Of a DNA stretch of 64,000 nt, positions 42,564-51,825 are shown one piece after another. Source of the stretch: Paenibacillus sp. V4I3 (GTDB lineage: Bacteria; Bacillota; Bacilli; Paenibacillales; NBRC-103111); assembly GCF_030817215.1 (NCBI RefSeq), contig NZ_JAUSZA010000001.1:7476501-7540500 (forward strand), in the 5' to 3' direction. The notes beneath the pieces are model-generated. The model searched no databases, was not told the DNA's origin, and saw only the letters and a list, made by a program, of their open reading frames with translations. Each line of letters starts with the position of its first letter. Position 1 is the first letter of the stretch. The position numbers and the translations under genes are program-made.

Positions 42564-43268
42564 TTATGTAGCTTGTTTCATTTCGTCTGGGAGCTCCATA
42601 CGAATGGCAAGCATATCTTCGCGGGTTACTATCCATTGTTCACGACTTGCTCTAATCATACCAGCATCCATAATCTTGCGGTCATTAATAATGCGCGAAA
42701 ACCATTTGACCGCTTCATTGAAGCGGCTTAATCTGCGATTGAGCTCTCCTATTAAGTACATGAGTCGTGCATTATTGAGATCCAAACCTTCTGTTTCATA
42801 CACACTGACATATGCGTCCAAGGCAAACGTTAGGAAACGCTCCTCCTGCTCCCAGTCTCCTTTGGATCGATACAACCACGCCAAATGATGTAGAAGACCT
42901 GCTATAACACGCGATTTCTCATCTCTAATCTGTGCACTAAGAAGGGCCAACTTGTAACTCAGAAGGGTATCTTCCCAAGTTCTTTCTCCGCAAAAATTGC
43001 GCATTGACCAGTTTTGAGCCACTCTCTCGTAAAAAACTTCCCGCTGTGCCGATTTCCATTTATCTGAAAAGTTCTCCGTATGCGCATACCCGCAAAACGG
43101 ACAGACCCTCACGACATAGAAGTCGGGATTGATGTCTTTATAATGAACACAGAAATCAGTATCTGTTTTGCTAGCTTTCTTAAAGCTTGGGCGAACCTTC
43201 ATCGTTTTGTAGGAATTGTCGCAATACGTGCACTTCACTGAAATATCATATAAAGGTTCGACCATCAT
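42564..43268 (-). CDS. DUF2225-family protein
   Basis: A 234-residue protein with two Cys pairs, ISVKCTYCDNSY near the N terminus and VRVCPFCGYAHTENF at about residue 55, followed by helical, TPR-like repeats (LAWLYRSKGDWEQEERFLTFALDAY). This is the pattern of DUF2225 proteins found in spore-forming Firmicutes. Function unknown; metal binding and protein contacts are likely. The start follows GGCGGGG. Confidence 0.82.
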   Translation of the reverse strand: MMVEPLYDISVKCTYCDNSYKTMKVRPSFKKASKTDTDFCVHYKDINPDFYVVRVCPFCGYAHTENFSDKWKSAQREVFYERVAQNWSMRNFCGERTWEDTLLSYKLALLSAQIRDEKSRVIAGLLHHLAWLYRSKGDWEQEERFLTFALDAYVSVYETEGLDLNNARLMYLIGELNRRLSRFNEAVKWFSRIINDRKIMDAGMIRASREQWIVTREDMLAIRMELPDEMKQAT

Positions 43269-43310
43269 TGAAACCCCGCCTTCACTAAAGTTGTATGCAG
43301 GAAAGAAGAA

Positions 43311-43703
43311 CTATTCATCTTTTGATGTGTTAATAAAATGATAGGCAGAGCCTTTCAGCCGTTCAAGTAAAAAATCCCGCAAATCAGTCGGTAGTCCTAC
43401 TTCCACCATTGCTTCCGACATACAACTTAACCATGCATCTGCGCGTTCTACTGTAATTGGGAATGCCATATGTCTAGCTCTCATCATCGGATGTCCATGC
43501 GTATCTGAATACAAGGTTGGACCACCAAAAAACTGACTTAAGAACATGAACTGTTTATCTATAACCGGACCTATATCGGAAGGAAACAGAGGCGACAGAA
43601 GTGGATTCTGCTGAACTTTTGGATAAAAGGCTTCCACGAGTCTGCGTACCGTCTCCGCTCCCCCCATCAATTCGTACAACGTGCTGCGGTCATTTTCTGA
43701 CAT
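43311..43703 (-). CDS. Truncated hemoglobin (group II)
   Basis: A 130-residue 2-over-2 globin. It has TLYELMGGAETVRRLVEAFYPKV, FMFLSQFFGGPTLYSDTHGHPMMRARHMAFPI with the proximal histidine in ARHMAFPI, and AWLSCMSEAM. It resembles Bacillus YjbI. The family binds oxygen or NO and is linked to redox stress. It lies 42 bases from the DUF2225 gene on the same strand, possibly one transcript. Confidence 0.9.
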   Translation of the reverse strand: MSENDRSTLYELMGGAETVRRLVEAFYPKVQQNPLLSPLFPSDIGPVIDKQFMFLSQFFGGPTLYSDTHGHPMMRARHMAFPITVERADAWLSCMSEAMVEVGLPTDLRDFLLERLKGSAYHFINTSKDE

Positions 43704-43731
43704 TAGGGTAAACCTCGCTATTCGTAATACT

Positions 43732-43830
43732 TTAATAGTTTTCTAAATCCTCATCCCCTGCATGCATGAGCGTTTCACGAATGACAAATACGAACATACA
43801 TACAACCAAACCAGCAATGACACCTGTCAT
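43732..43830 (-). CDS. 32-aa membrane peptide upstream of the globin
   Basis: ATG at 43830 follows GGGAGTG with a six-base spacer and reads MTGVIAGLVVCMFVFVIRET to a TAA at 43732. One hydrophobic helix is followed by an acidic tail (HAGDEDLENY). It is on the same strand as, and directly before, the globin gene (28-bp gap), so it may be co-transcribed. Coding status rests on ribosome site and composition only. Confidence 0.45.
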   Translation of the reverse strand: MTGVIAGLVVCMFVFVIRETLMHAGDEDLENY

Positions 43831-43983
43831 TTGAATCACTCCCGCTGCTTAGGATATAAGACTTCACTAGTTCTATTTTACCATAAAACCGGGCTATGAA
43901 CAGTACCAAAGTCTAAGTATTTTGGGACGGCATGTATGTCCCATCCTGTTCATATAGTTGAGTAGGAGGAGGTATCCAATCTC

Positions 43984-45222
43984 ATGCAGAAACGAAATTT
44001 CACGGCTGCGTTACTCATGGCTTTTGTTGTTGTTGCCATTATTCTATGCTTATTTGCGTTCCCTCATGACGGCCTTCAAGCAGCCTTGCGCGGCGTTTCC
44101 ATTTGGTGGGATGTGCTCTTTCCCGCACTTTTCCCTTTCTTCGTCATTTCCGAAATTATGCTCGGCTTCGGTATTGTTCATTTCTTCGGTACGCTGCTTG
44201 ATCCAATGATGCGTCCCGTCTTTCGTATCCCTGGCATCGGAGGCTTCGTAATGGCTATGGGATTCGCTGCCGGCTATCCGGTCGGAGCTAAATTGACCTC
44301 CCAGCTGTGGGAGCAAAAGCTTGTCAATCGTGAGGAAGGTGAACGGCTCGTTGCGTTCACAACAAGCTCCGATCCGATTTTCTTAATCGGGGCCGTGTCG
44401 ATAGGCTTCTTCCACGATGCTTCTTTGGCTATGATCTTGGCTGTTGCTCATTACGGAGGCTCCGTGCTGATAGGTTTAATGATGCGATTTCACGGCAGGA
44501 AGAGTCTGCCTACTGTACAGGAGACTAAGAGCAAGGACTGGGTCTGGAAGCGTGCTTTTGAGGCGATGCACAGCGCTCGAATCAACGACGGCAGATCCAT
44601 AGGCACATTACTGAGTCAATCCATTCTACAGTCGCTCAGCTTGATTTTCGTAGTAGGTGGTTTAGTTGTCTTCTTCTCAGTTGTTTTAGAAGTCTTAACA
44701 GCGGCTAAAGTCATGAATGCGATCTACCTGCTCATAGCCTCCATCCTGCAAATCACAGGACTCCCCCATGAGTTATCTCAGGCAGTTATGAATGGTTTGT
44801 TTGAGGTGACACTTGGGGCGAAGGCTGCCGGGAATGCTCCCGCGTCGCTAGCGCTCTCCAGCAAGGTAGCTATTGGCGCTTTTATATTGTCATGGGGCGG
44901 CATGTCCGTTCATGCTCAAATTGTTAGCCTATTAAGCCATACGAATCTGCGTTATTTGCCATTTGTCACCGCCCGCTTCATCCATGCCTTGCTCTCAGCT
45001 GCTATTGTTCTCGTTTTTTGGGAGCCTATGCAAATTTTCCGTGAATCCAAAGCTGTTTTCTTACCTCAATATGATTCGGCTTCTCCTGTTCTCAGCTATC
45101 TAAGGCTTATGCTGCCAATTAGCGGAACGGTCTTCCTGGGTGCTTTTTCTGTCATTGCCGGACTCTTTGCTGCATATTCCTTACTTAAACTGGTGTATGA
45201 AAAGGTTGGTGGAACAAGATAA
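43984..45222 (+). CDS. ylbJ: Sporulation integral membrane protein YlbJ
   Basis: A 412-residue membrane protein with about eight to ten helices, matching YlbJ, which is needed for spore cortex formation. Typical parts are RGVSIWWDVLFPALFPFFV, GFAAGYPVGAKLTSQLWE, FTTSSDPIFLIGAVSIGFF and LSWGGMSVHAQIVSLL. GGAGGAGG precedes the start. The next gene begins two bases after the stop. Confidence 0.9.
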   Translation: MQKRNFTAALLMAFVVVAIILCLFAFPHDGLQAALRGVSIWWDVLFPALFPFFVISEIMLGFGIVHFFGTLLDPMMRPVFRIPGIGGFVMAMGFAAGYPVGAKLTSQLWEQKLVNREEGERLVAFTTSSDPIFLIGAVSIGFFHDASLAMILAVAHYGGSVLIGLMMRFHGRKSLPTVQETKSKDWVWKRAFEAMHSARINDGRSIGTLLSQSILQSLSLIFVVGGLVVFFSVVLEVLTAAKVMNAIYLLIASILQITGLPHELSQAVMNGLFEVTLGAKAAGNAPASLALSSKVAIGAFILSWGGMSVHAQIVSLLSHTNLRYLPFVTARFIHALLSAAIVLVFWEPMQIFRESKAVFLPQYDSASPVLSYLRLMLPISGTVFLGAFSVIAGLFAAYSLLKLVYEKVGGTR

Positions 45223-45223
45223 T

Positions 45224-47824
45224 ATGGGTAATCACGATCATGATCATAAAGGGAGAGAACATCCAGATATGCAAGAAGCCTTCCCCAAAGAAGCGAAACA
45301 TTTGCCTCCAACGATTGAGCGTTTAACTGAGCTATCATTCAACTTATGGTTCAGTTGGAACCATGACGCCTTGCAGCTTTTTGCACAAATAGATCCTGCA
45401 AAATGGGATCAATGCGGCCATAATCCTGTTCGTCTACTTCACCTGTTGGACAATTCACAGATCGAGGCCCTAAGCGGAAACCAAGATTTTGTAGCAAACT
45501 ATCAACAAGTAATTGCCAAGTTCGATGCTTATATGAACGGCACCACTTGGTTTCAAGAGAAGCATCCGGACCAGGGTTATGTAAAAATTGCATACTTCTC
45601 CGCGGAGTTCGGCTTTCATGAATCGCTGCCGATTTATTCAGGAGGACTGGGAATCTTAGCTGGTGACCATACGAAATCTGCAAGTGATTTGGGTATCCCT
45701 TTGATCGGTGTTGGACTTCTTTATAAAAAAGGCTATTTCACGCAGAAAATCGATGCCTCCGGTGGTCAGCAAAGTGAATTATACCCTTATGACTTCAGCA
45801 AGCTTCCGATCGAACCTATGCAGCAAAATGGCCAGCAGCTCGTCGTTTCTATTGATATGCCTGGTCGCGCTATCACCTTACAGGTTTGGCGTGTGCGTGT
45901 CGGACGTAATTCGATCTATCTGCTGGATGCCGATCATGAAGCCAACAATCCAGCGGACAAAGAACTGACCGCTCAGCTGTATGGGGGCAATCAAGATACG
46001 CGGATTGCTCAGGAAATGGTTCTTGGCATTGGGGGCGTCAAGGCGCTTCGGCGGCTTAATATCTACCCCAACGTGTACCATATCAACGAAGGGCATGCGG
46101 CTTTCCTCACGCTGGAGCGACTGAAGGAGCTTCTACATCTAGGCCTTCCATTTCACGTGGCGGTTGAAACCGTTCGCTCAGCCACTGTATTTACTACCCA
46201 TACGCCTGTACCGGCGGGGCATGACACGTTCTCCATCGAGATGGTGGAACACTATCTCGGGCCTCTCCTAAGTGAACTATCACAGTATAAACAGGACATT
46301 GTAGCACTAGGGCTTGATCACCATACGGGTCAATTCAATATGACCCATTTGGCCATGAATACAGCCGGACTGCGCAATGGGGTCAGTAAGCTGCACGGTC
46401 AAGTATCCCGAGAAATGTTCAAAGAATTTCACGGTCATATCGATGCGAACGAAGTTCCCATTAGCTCCATTACGAACGGCGTACATCTGGATACATGGAC
46501 AGCGCCGCAATGGAAAGAGCTGCTTGATCGTTTCCTGCCCGGTTCATGGCGGGAAGAACAAGCCAATAAGCATCAGTGGGCGCAAATCGAGGTCATTCCA
46601 GACGAATCCATCTGGAAAGTGCATCAACAACTGAAAGAAGATTTAGTTCGTTACGCCAGGCGAAATTTGTTCGAGCAGCGCAAGCGCAACGGAGAATCAG
46701 AAGCGCGGATCGAGGAAGTCAGACAGTATTTGAATCCCAAGGCTTTAACCATTGGATTCGCCAGAAGGTTTGCGACCTACAAGCGAGCTAATCTTATTTT
46801 TAATGATTTGTACCGGCTTAAGAAGATAATCAATGATCCCGAGAGACCCGTACAATTTATTTTTGCTGGCAAGGCTCACCCTGCAGATTACCCAGGTCAA
46901 GAGCTTATCCGTGAAATTTATCGCGTTTCACAAATGAAAGAATTCGTCGGAAAAATCGTTATTCTCGAAAACTATGACATGAATATGGCCCGTTACCTCG
47001 TACAAGGCGTAGACGTCTGGTTAAATAACCCCCGTAGACCTCTTGAGGCCAGTGGAACAAGCGGTCAAAAGGCCGCCATGAACGGGGTACTTAATTTTAG
47101 CGTACTCGATGGCTGGTGGGAGGAAGGCTATAACGGTACGAACGGCTGGGCTATCGGTTCCACAGGAGCTGCTGACTGGGCTGCACAAGAGAAAGAAAAT
47201 ACACAAGCCATCTATCACATTTTAGAGAAAGAAATTATTCCACTGTATTTCAATCAAGGAGCACTCCCGCATCAATGGATCAGCCGCATGAAGCGTTCTA
47301 TCCAATCGCTTAGCCCGGTCTATAACACGCATCGCATGGTGCAAGACTACACAGAGCTCACCTATTTACCGACAGCTCAGCGAGCCCGACTCTTTGTTTC
47401 TAATCACTATGATGTTGCAACTAAGGTTGCCGACTACAAACAATTCATCCGTTCGAATTGGTATCACGTGAAAATCATTGGCATCGATGACCGCTCAGCC
47501 AAATTATCTACGGAAGTGCCGTTAAACGAGATAAAACCATCAACGAAAGAAATTACAACACAAGTTCACTTCGGCCCCATTTGGCCGCAAGATACGGCAG
47601 TAGAAGTCATATATTACGAGGAAAATGGCGAAACATGGGAGCAAAAAATTATTCCAATGGAACCTGTAGGCGAACTGATTGAACAGATGCAGAGCTATAA
47701 AGCGACAATTCCATCCCATCTCATTCATGGGCCTCACTTCTCTATTCGCGTACGCCCTATCTCTTCTAACTTCGCACATTCCTTTGAACTTTCCTTAGTC
47801 ACCAGCACATTATCGTGGCAGTAA
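45224..47824 (+). CDS. glgP: Alpha-glucan (glycogen) phosphorylase, GT35
   Basis: Releases glucose-1-phosphate from alpha-1,4-glucans. The N-terminal domain (LTELSFNLWFSWNHDALQLF) marks the short-type alpha-glucan phosphorylases. The PLP lysine is in EASGTSGQKAAMNGVLNFS and the arginine-rich part in GFARRFATYKRA. ATG at 45224 (866 aa) is likely; an ATG nine codons upstream overlaps ylbJ. The first 15 residues are His/Asp-rich (MGNHDHDHKGREH), unusual for the family. No other glycogen genes are nearby, so its pairing with ylbJ is notable. Confidence 0.92.
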   Translation: MGNHDHDHKGREHPDMQEAFPKEAKHLPPTIERLTELSFNLWFSWNHDALQLFAQIDPAKWDQCGHNPVRLLHLLDNSQIEALSGNQDFVANYQQVIAKFDAYMNGTTWFQEKHPDQGYVKIAYFSAEFGFHESLPIYSGGLGILAGDHTKSASDLGIPLIGVGLLYKKGYFTQKIDASGGQQSELYPYDFSKLPIEPMQQNGQQLVVSIDMPGRAITLQVWRVRVGRNSIYLLDADHEANNPADKELTAQLYGGNQDTRIAQEMVLGIGGVKALRRLNIYPNVYHINEGHAAFLTLERLKELLHLGLPFHVAVETVRSATVFTTHTPVPAGHDTFSIEMVEHYLGPLLSELSQYKQDIVALGLDHHTGQFNMTHLAMNTAGLRNGVSKLHGQVSREMFKEFHGHIDANEVPISSITNGVHLDTWTAPQWKELLDRFLPGSWREEQANKHQWAQIEVIPDESIWKVHQQLKEDLVRYARRNLFEQRKRNGESEARIEEVRQYLNPKALTIGFARRFATYKRANLIFNDLYRLKKIINDPERPVQFIFAGKAHPADYPGQELIREIYRVSQMKEFVGKIVILENYDMNMARYLVQGVDVWLNNPRRPLEASGTSGQKAAMNGVLNFSVLDGWWEEGYNGTNGWAIGSTGAADWAAQEKENTQAIYHILEKEIIPLYFNQGALPHQWISRMKRSIQSLSPVYNTHRMVQDYTELTYLPTAQRARLFVSNHYDVATKVADYKQFIRSNWYHVKIIGIDDRSAKLSTEVPLNEIKPSTKEITTQVHFGPIWPQDTAVEVIYYEENGETWEQKIIPMEPVGELIEQMQSYKATIPSHLIHGPHFSIRVRPISSNFAHSFELSLVTSTLSWQ

Positions 47825-47843
47825 ATACGTGAATTCCTAGATA

Positions 47844-47870
47844 AAGCCCCGTTTGGGGCTTTTCTTATTT
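47844..47870 (+). terminator. Terminator of ylbJ-glgP
   Basis: AAGCCCC pairs with GGGGCTT around GTTT, followed by TTCTTATTTTC. Confidence 0.75.
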
Positions 47871-47951
47871 TCTTTTATAAATTATTATGAATAGAGAACT
47901 TACGGTATGTGTATGCGCTCATGAATGCAAATCTAACCACTTGGTGATGCT

Positions 47952-48626
47952 ATGGATTGGAATAAGGCACTGGAATTGGCATATATCGCACCGAATACAG
48001 ATTGTCATTTGATCATTGTCGGAGAATGTAAAGATGGGCAACCTTTTTGCTATGAAGAAAATTTCTCCATTGATAAAATAGGTGAGGCTTCATTCACCGT
48101 TTGTTTAGAGCTATCCGGAATTTTTCCATTCGACAAATTAGAGCATATTTCTTTCATTGAGTTTTCTTTTAAAGACCGTGGAATTTTATATTACGCCTAT
48201 GTCGATTTAATTCAACTTGAATTAAAGAAGACGGTATGTTACCTTTCGTTATCCATTCCCGAAGAAATTCATCATCATCAAAACAGAAGGTATAGCCGAG
48301 CTAAGCTCTCCCTTCGAACACCTATCACTTTGCGTATTGTTGGCATTCGCGGCATATCCGCAAGCAAGGGAGTCGCCTTTTCCGGACAACTGCTTGATAT
48401 AAGTGCCAGAGGGCTTTCTTTCGTTACGACGAATCGGCTTTTCTTCCCCTTATTTCTGGAATTCAGCTTTATTCTCCCTGGGTATCCCCATTCTATTACC
48501 GCCTATGGTGAAATTATTAGGGTAACGAATTTTAGTAATGATTCTTATCACGTCGCCGCCGAATTCCGACATACACCTGAATCTATGCTTCAGGACATTG
48601 ATAAATATTGCTCGATTACAAGCTAA
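47952..48626 (+). CDS. PilZ-domain protein (putative c-di-GMP receptor)
   Basis: A 224-residue protein. The C-terminal PilZ domain has the ligand-binding RRYSRAKL (RxxxR, about residues 113-120) and DISARGLSF (D/NxSxxG). The N-terminal half is a beta-rich domain like the YcgR-N flagellar-brake type. It probably responds to cyclic di-GMP, perhaps to control motility or surface traits. The ribosome site (GGTGATG) is weak. Confidence 0.82.
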   Translation: MDWNKALELAYIAPNTDCHLIIVGECKDGQPFCYEENFSIDKIGEASFTVCLELSGIFPFDKLEHISFIEFSFKDRGILYYAYVDLIQLELKKTVCYLSLSIPEEIHHHQNRRYSRAKLSLRTPITLRIVGIRGISASKGVAFSGQLLDISARGLSFVTTNRLFFPLFLEFSFILPGYPHSITAYGEIIRVTNFSNDSYHVAAEFRHTPESMLQDIDKYCSITS

Positions 48627-48629
48627 TAC

Positions 48630-48713
48630 TTACGAAGAAAGTTTTGCTAAAGCAAAACTCATTTTATGCTTACGATGCAAGTTTTCTTACGAAAACTCTT
48701 AGGAGGAAACCAA
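48630..48713 (+). repeat. Two-hairpin leader ending in the nadK ribosome site
   Basis: AGTTTTGC-TAAA-GCAAAACT (48640-48659) and AGTTTTC-TTAC-GAAAACT (48680-48697) are followed by CTTAGGAGGAAACC. CTTACGAAG and GCTTACGATG precede the two hairpins. It shares stem sequence, loop type and the SD end with 16001-16112 and partly with 14965-15003. Confidence 0.65.
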
Positions 48714-49526
48714 TTGAAATACAACGTCATTGAACGAGGCGATGACATCTCCAAGGGGCTGACAGAGCGGTTCCACAAACTCGCCGCACAGCAAGGCATG
48801 CCGAGGGATGAAGAAAATCCCGACATTGTCCTTTCTATTGGCGGAGATGGCACAATGCTGCAAGCTTTTCATAAATATGTGCAGCAGCTTGATCACATTG
48901 CTTTCGTTGGTATCCATACAGGTCACTTAGGTTTCTTCGCAGATTGGAAACCAGATGAGCTGGATCATCTAGCTTCATTAATGTTCAGCGTCACCACCCC
49001 CGAGGAACTGCGTATTGTACAGTACCCCGTTGTTGAGATTGAAATTACGACAGAAAAGGGCTCCGAGACGCATCTGGCTCTCAACGAATTTACAATACGA
49101 GGAATCGAAGTATCGCTAGTCGCGCGGCTACACGTTAACGACGAAATGTTCGAAATGTTCCGTGGTGACGGAATCTGCATCTCCTCGCCTGCAGGTAGCA
49201 CTGCTTACAACAAAAGCTTAGGCGGAGCAATGGTCCACCCTTCGCTCGAAGCGATTCAAATTGCAGAGATTGCTTCTATTAACAATAGAGTCTACCGTAC
49301 ACTCGGCTCTTCCATGATTTTACCGAAGCATCATCACTGTGACATTTATCCCAAAGCGCAGCAGAATATGCTTTTATCACTTGATCACCTTTACTTGCAG
49401 CGAGACGACGTTGTTTCTATCCGCTGCCGTGTAGCAGCCAACGTGAAAGTTAAGTTTGCCAGGTTCCGCCCATTTCCTTTCTGGAATAGGGTTCGGGAAG
49501 CTTTTGTTGGGTTAGAAGTGAAATGA
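48714..49526 (+). CDS. nadK: NAD kinase
   Basis: Phosphorylates NAD to NADP. The family motifs are DIVLSIGGDGTMLQAF (GGDGT, about residue 45) and DGICISSPAGSTAYNKSLGG. TTG at 48714 follows the AGGAGGAAACCAA of the hairpin leader and gives 270 residues, as for the Bacillus sporulation-linked YtdI type. A terminator follows at 49535. The leader suggests post-transcriptional control. Confidence 0.94.
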   Translation: MKYNVIERGDDISKGLTERFHKLAAQQGMPRDEENPDIVLSIGGDGTMLQAFHKYVQQLDHIAFVGIHTGHLGFFADWKPDELDHLASLMFSVTTPEELRIVQYPVVEIEITTEKGSETHLALNEFTIRGIEVSLVARLHVNDEMFEMFRGDGICISSPAGSTAYNKSLGGAMVHPSLEAIQIAEIASINNRVYRTLGSSMILPKHHHCDIYPKAQQNMLLSLDHLYLQRDDVVSIRCRVAANVKVKFARFRPFPFWNRVREAFVGLEVK

Positions 49527-49534
49527 ACAATAAG

Positions 49535-49578
49535 AAGACGCCCCTCGCTCCGTTGGAGAATGAGAGGCGTCTTTTGGT
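49535..49578. terminator. Terminator between nadK and yutD
   Basis: AAGACGCC plus CTC pairs with GAG plus GGCGTCTT, followed by TTGGTTTT; it can serve both converging genes. Confidence 0.75.
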
Positions 49579-49587
49579 TTTACTACA

Positions 49588-49905
49588 TCAAGGAGTAGTT
49601 GTAATCACTTCAGAAGGTACTTGCTGCTTTGCGCCATTCACTTTTTCGATAATGAAATAAGCGCAGCCAAAGTTGCAGTACTCATTCAAGTAATCTTGAA
49701 GAGCCGCGATGGATGATTCCTTTGTCGCTTTAGGATGGATTTCTTTAAAAAATCCTCTCAGCCTTAACTGGCTGTACCCCCAATCGCCGACAATATAGTC
49801 GTATCGCTCCAACACTTCGCTAAAACGTTCTTTAAAAACTTCAAAATTCCAGCCATTCTTATGGTCTGTAACGAGCTCGTATGTTTTATTTGCAATATGA
49901 ATCAT
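49588..49905 (-). CDS. yutD: YutD-like protein (DUF1027)
   Basis: A 105-residue protein with NKTYELVTDHKNGWNFEVFKERFSEVLERYDYIVGDWGYSQLRLRGFF, whose segments YDYIVGDWGY and QLRLRGFF are the mark of YutD/DUF1027. It lies beside lipA as in Bacillus. Function unknown. GGAGAG lies upstream. The end reads YLNEYCNFGCAYFIIEK, with two cysteines. Confidence 0.88.
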   Translation of the reverse strand: MIHIANKTYELVTDHKNGWNFEVFKERFSEVLERYDYIVGDWGYSQLRLRGFFKEIHPKATKESSIAALQDYLNEYCNFGCAYFIIEKVNGAKQQVPSEVITTTP

Positions 49906-49945
49906 GATGGTAGGAAGCTCTCCTTTCTATGATCCGTTCGTTAAT

Positions 49946-50821
49946 TTAAACGTTCGATGCGGCTTGAACCTGTTCATGGGCATGGTACGAGCTGCGTACT
50001 AACGGCCCCGACTCTACGTGCTTAAAGCCACGTTTCATGCCCTCTTCTTTGAGCACAGCAAACTGCTCAGGTGTATAATACTTGGCTACAGCCAAATGCG
50101 TTGTAGACGGCTGCAGGTACTGCCCAATCGTCATAATGTCGCAGCCAACTGCGCGTAAATCCTCCATCGTTTGCAGCAGCTCGTCCCACTCTTCGCCTAC
50201 GCCAATCATGACGCTGGATTTGGTTGGGATGTTCGGAGCAATGCGCTTCGAACGCTCCAGCAGTTCAAGAGAACGGCGATACTTCGCCTTCGAGCGGACG
50301 CGGTCTGACATGCGTTCAACAGTCTCCATATTATGGTTCAAGATATCAGGCTTAGCCTCTAGAACCGTGGCCAGTGACACTTCCCGGCCCAAGAAATCGG
50401 GGATCAGCACTTCGACTGTGCACATTGGCAATTTGCGGCGAATCGCTTTGATGGTCTCAGCGAAAATCATCGCGCCGCCATCCGCCAAATCATCGCGCGC
50501 AACGGAGGTGACGACACAGTGGCGCAGTCCCATTTGTAAAGCGGCATCAGCTACACGTTCTGGTTCTTCAAGATCCAGCTCGGTAGGCAGCCCTGTTTTG
50601 ACTGCACAGAAACGGCATGCTCGGGTACAAATATCGCCCAAAATCATAAAAGTGGCTGTACGATTCGCCCAGCACTCATGGATGTTCGGACATTTGGCTT
50701 CTTCGCAAACCGTATGCAGCGTCTTGGAACGCATCATTGACTTTATTTCTTTGAAATTCTCATCTGTCTTAAGATTGATTTTTAACCAGTCTGGTTTTCT
50801 CTCTAATGGCTTTGGAGGCAC
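49946..50821 (-). CDS. lipA: Lipoyl synthase
   Basis: A radical SAM enzyme that inserts two sulfurs into octanoyl chains. The auxiliary cluster cysteines are in TVCEEAKCPNIHECW and the SAM-cluster motif in GDICTRACRFCAVKTG. The length of 291 is typical. GTG at 50821 follows GGCGGGA. yutD lies directly downstream on the same strand. A promoter is seen at 50860. Confidence 0.96.
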   Translation of the reverse strand: MPPKPLERKPDWLKINLKTDENFKEIKSMMRSKTLHTVCEEAKCPNIHECWANRTATFMILGDICTRACRFCAVKTGLPTELDLEEPERVADAALQMGLRHCVVTSVARDDLADGGAMIFAETIKAIRRKLPMCTVEVLIPDFLGREVSLATVLEAKPDILNHNMETVERMSDRVRSKAKYRRSLELLERSKRIAPNIPTKSSVMIGVGEEWDELLQTMEDLRAVGCDIMTIGQYLQPSTTHLAVAKYYTPEQFAVLKEEGMKRGFKHVESGPLVRSSYHAHEQVQAASNV

Positions 50822-50859
50822 TATAATTCCCGCCTTTTATTTGGTTTCTCGTTCTTGTT

Positions 50860-50887
50860 ATTATAACATGAATGACTGACAAAACAA
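50860..50887 (-). promoter_or_regulatory. Possible lipA promoter
   Basis: On the minus strand TTGTTT (50882-50887) and TATAAT (50860-50865) with a 16-base spacer. The -10 is perfect and the -35 fair. Confidence 0.45.
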
Positions 50888-50976
50888 TCCACTTTGCCAG
50901 TCAGTTGTGATACACTTATCAAGATGGCCAAAACAGCTTAACCTATCACGTAAAGGCTGTATGGGAGGGAAGAAAC

Positions 50977-51825
50977 ATGAGCATACAAGAAGTAACACGA
51001 GAGAAAGACCGCAAGCTTGGAGAAATTTTAAGAGGTATGGGCCGAGTATTAATCGCCTTCTCCGGAGGGGTTGACAGTACATTCGTCCTCAAACGTGCGC
51101 AGCAGGAGCTAGGAGATCAAGTCTTAGCCGTCACTGCAGCATCCGAAACATTCCCTTCTCGGGAATTCGATGCCGCCGCCCTACTAGCAGAACAAATCGG
51201 TGTCCCACTGTACAAAACAGAGGTCAAAGAATTGGAGAATGCGAATTTCGTCGCTAACAATCCAGATCGCTGTTACCATTGCAAAACGGGACTTTATTCA
51301 CATTTGCAGCAACTAGCCAAAGAGTTAGGTTACCCCTACATTCTTGATGGCTCGAACATGGATGATCTCGGTGATTATAGACCGGGTCTACAAGCCAAGA
51401 ACGAGCAAGGCGTCCGTAGTACTCTACAGGAGTCCGGCATGACCAAAGACGAGATCAGACAGCTTTCCAAAGAGTTAGGACTGAGTACTTGGAATAAACC
51501 GTCCTTTGCTTGCTTATCTTCTCGTATCCCTTACGGAACACAAATTGAGAAGTGGAAAATCGACCAACTTGACGAAGGCGAATACTTCTTGTCCCAGCTT
51601 GGATTGTACCAGGTGCGCGTACGTCACCATGAGAAAATTGCCCGGATCGAGGTTATGCCGGATGAGATTCATAAGGTTGTTGAACACCGTGATGCGATCT
51701 ATGAAAAGTTCAGCAAGCTCGGCTTCACTTACGTGACGCTCGATTTACAAGGTTACCGAACGGGCAGCATGAACGAAGTACTGTCCAAGGAGACGAAAGA
51801 CAAGGTGAAAGAAGCATCCTTATGA
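50977..51825 (+). CDS. larE: ATP-dependent sacrificial sulfur transferase LarE
   Basis: LarE adds sulfur to the nicotinate-derived P2CMN during synthesis of the nickel-pincer nucleotide (NPN) cofactor of lactate racemase and related enzymes. The PP-loop is AFSGGVDSTFVLK (residues 27-39). A CxxC pair lies in PDRCYHCKTGL, and the cysteine of KPSFACLSSRIPYG corresponds to the sacrificed one in the single-use type of LarE. GGGAGG precedes the start. It is followed by larB (4-bp overlap) and larC1. Confidence 0.94.
   Translation: MSIQEVTREKDRKLGEILRGMGRVLIAFSGGVDSTFVLKRAQQELGDQVLAVTAASETFPSREFDAAALLAEQIGVPLYKTEVKELENANFVANNPDRCYHCKTGLYSHLQQLAKELGYPYILDGSNMDDLGDYRPGLQAKNEQGVRSTLQESGMTKDEIRQLSKELGLSTWNKPSFACLSSRIPYGTQIEKWKIDQLDEGEYFLSQLGLYQVRVRHHEKIARIEVMPDEIHKVVEHRDAIYEKFSKLGFTYVTLDLQGYRTGSMNEVLSKETKDKVKEASL

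Noticed and set aside
43930..43980. Sigma-E promoter for ylbJ (CATATAGT-like -10)
   Set aside because: A -10-like CATATAGT is present, but no -35 at the right distance could be defined, so it is not listed as a feature.
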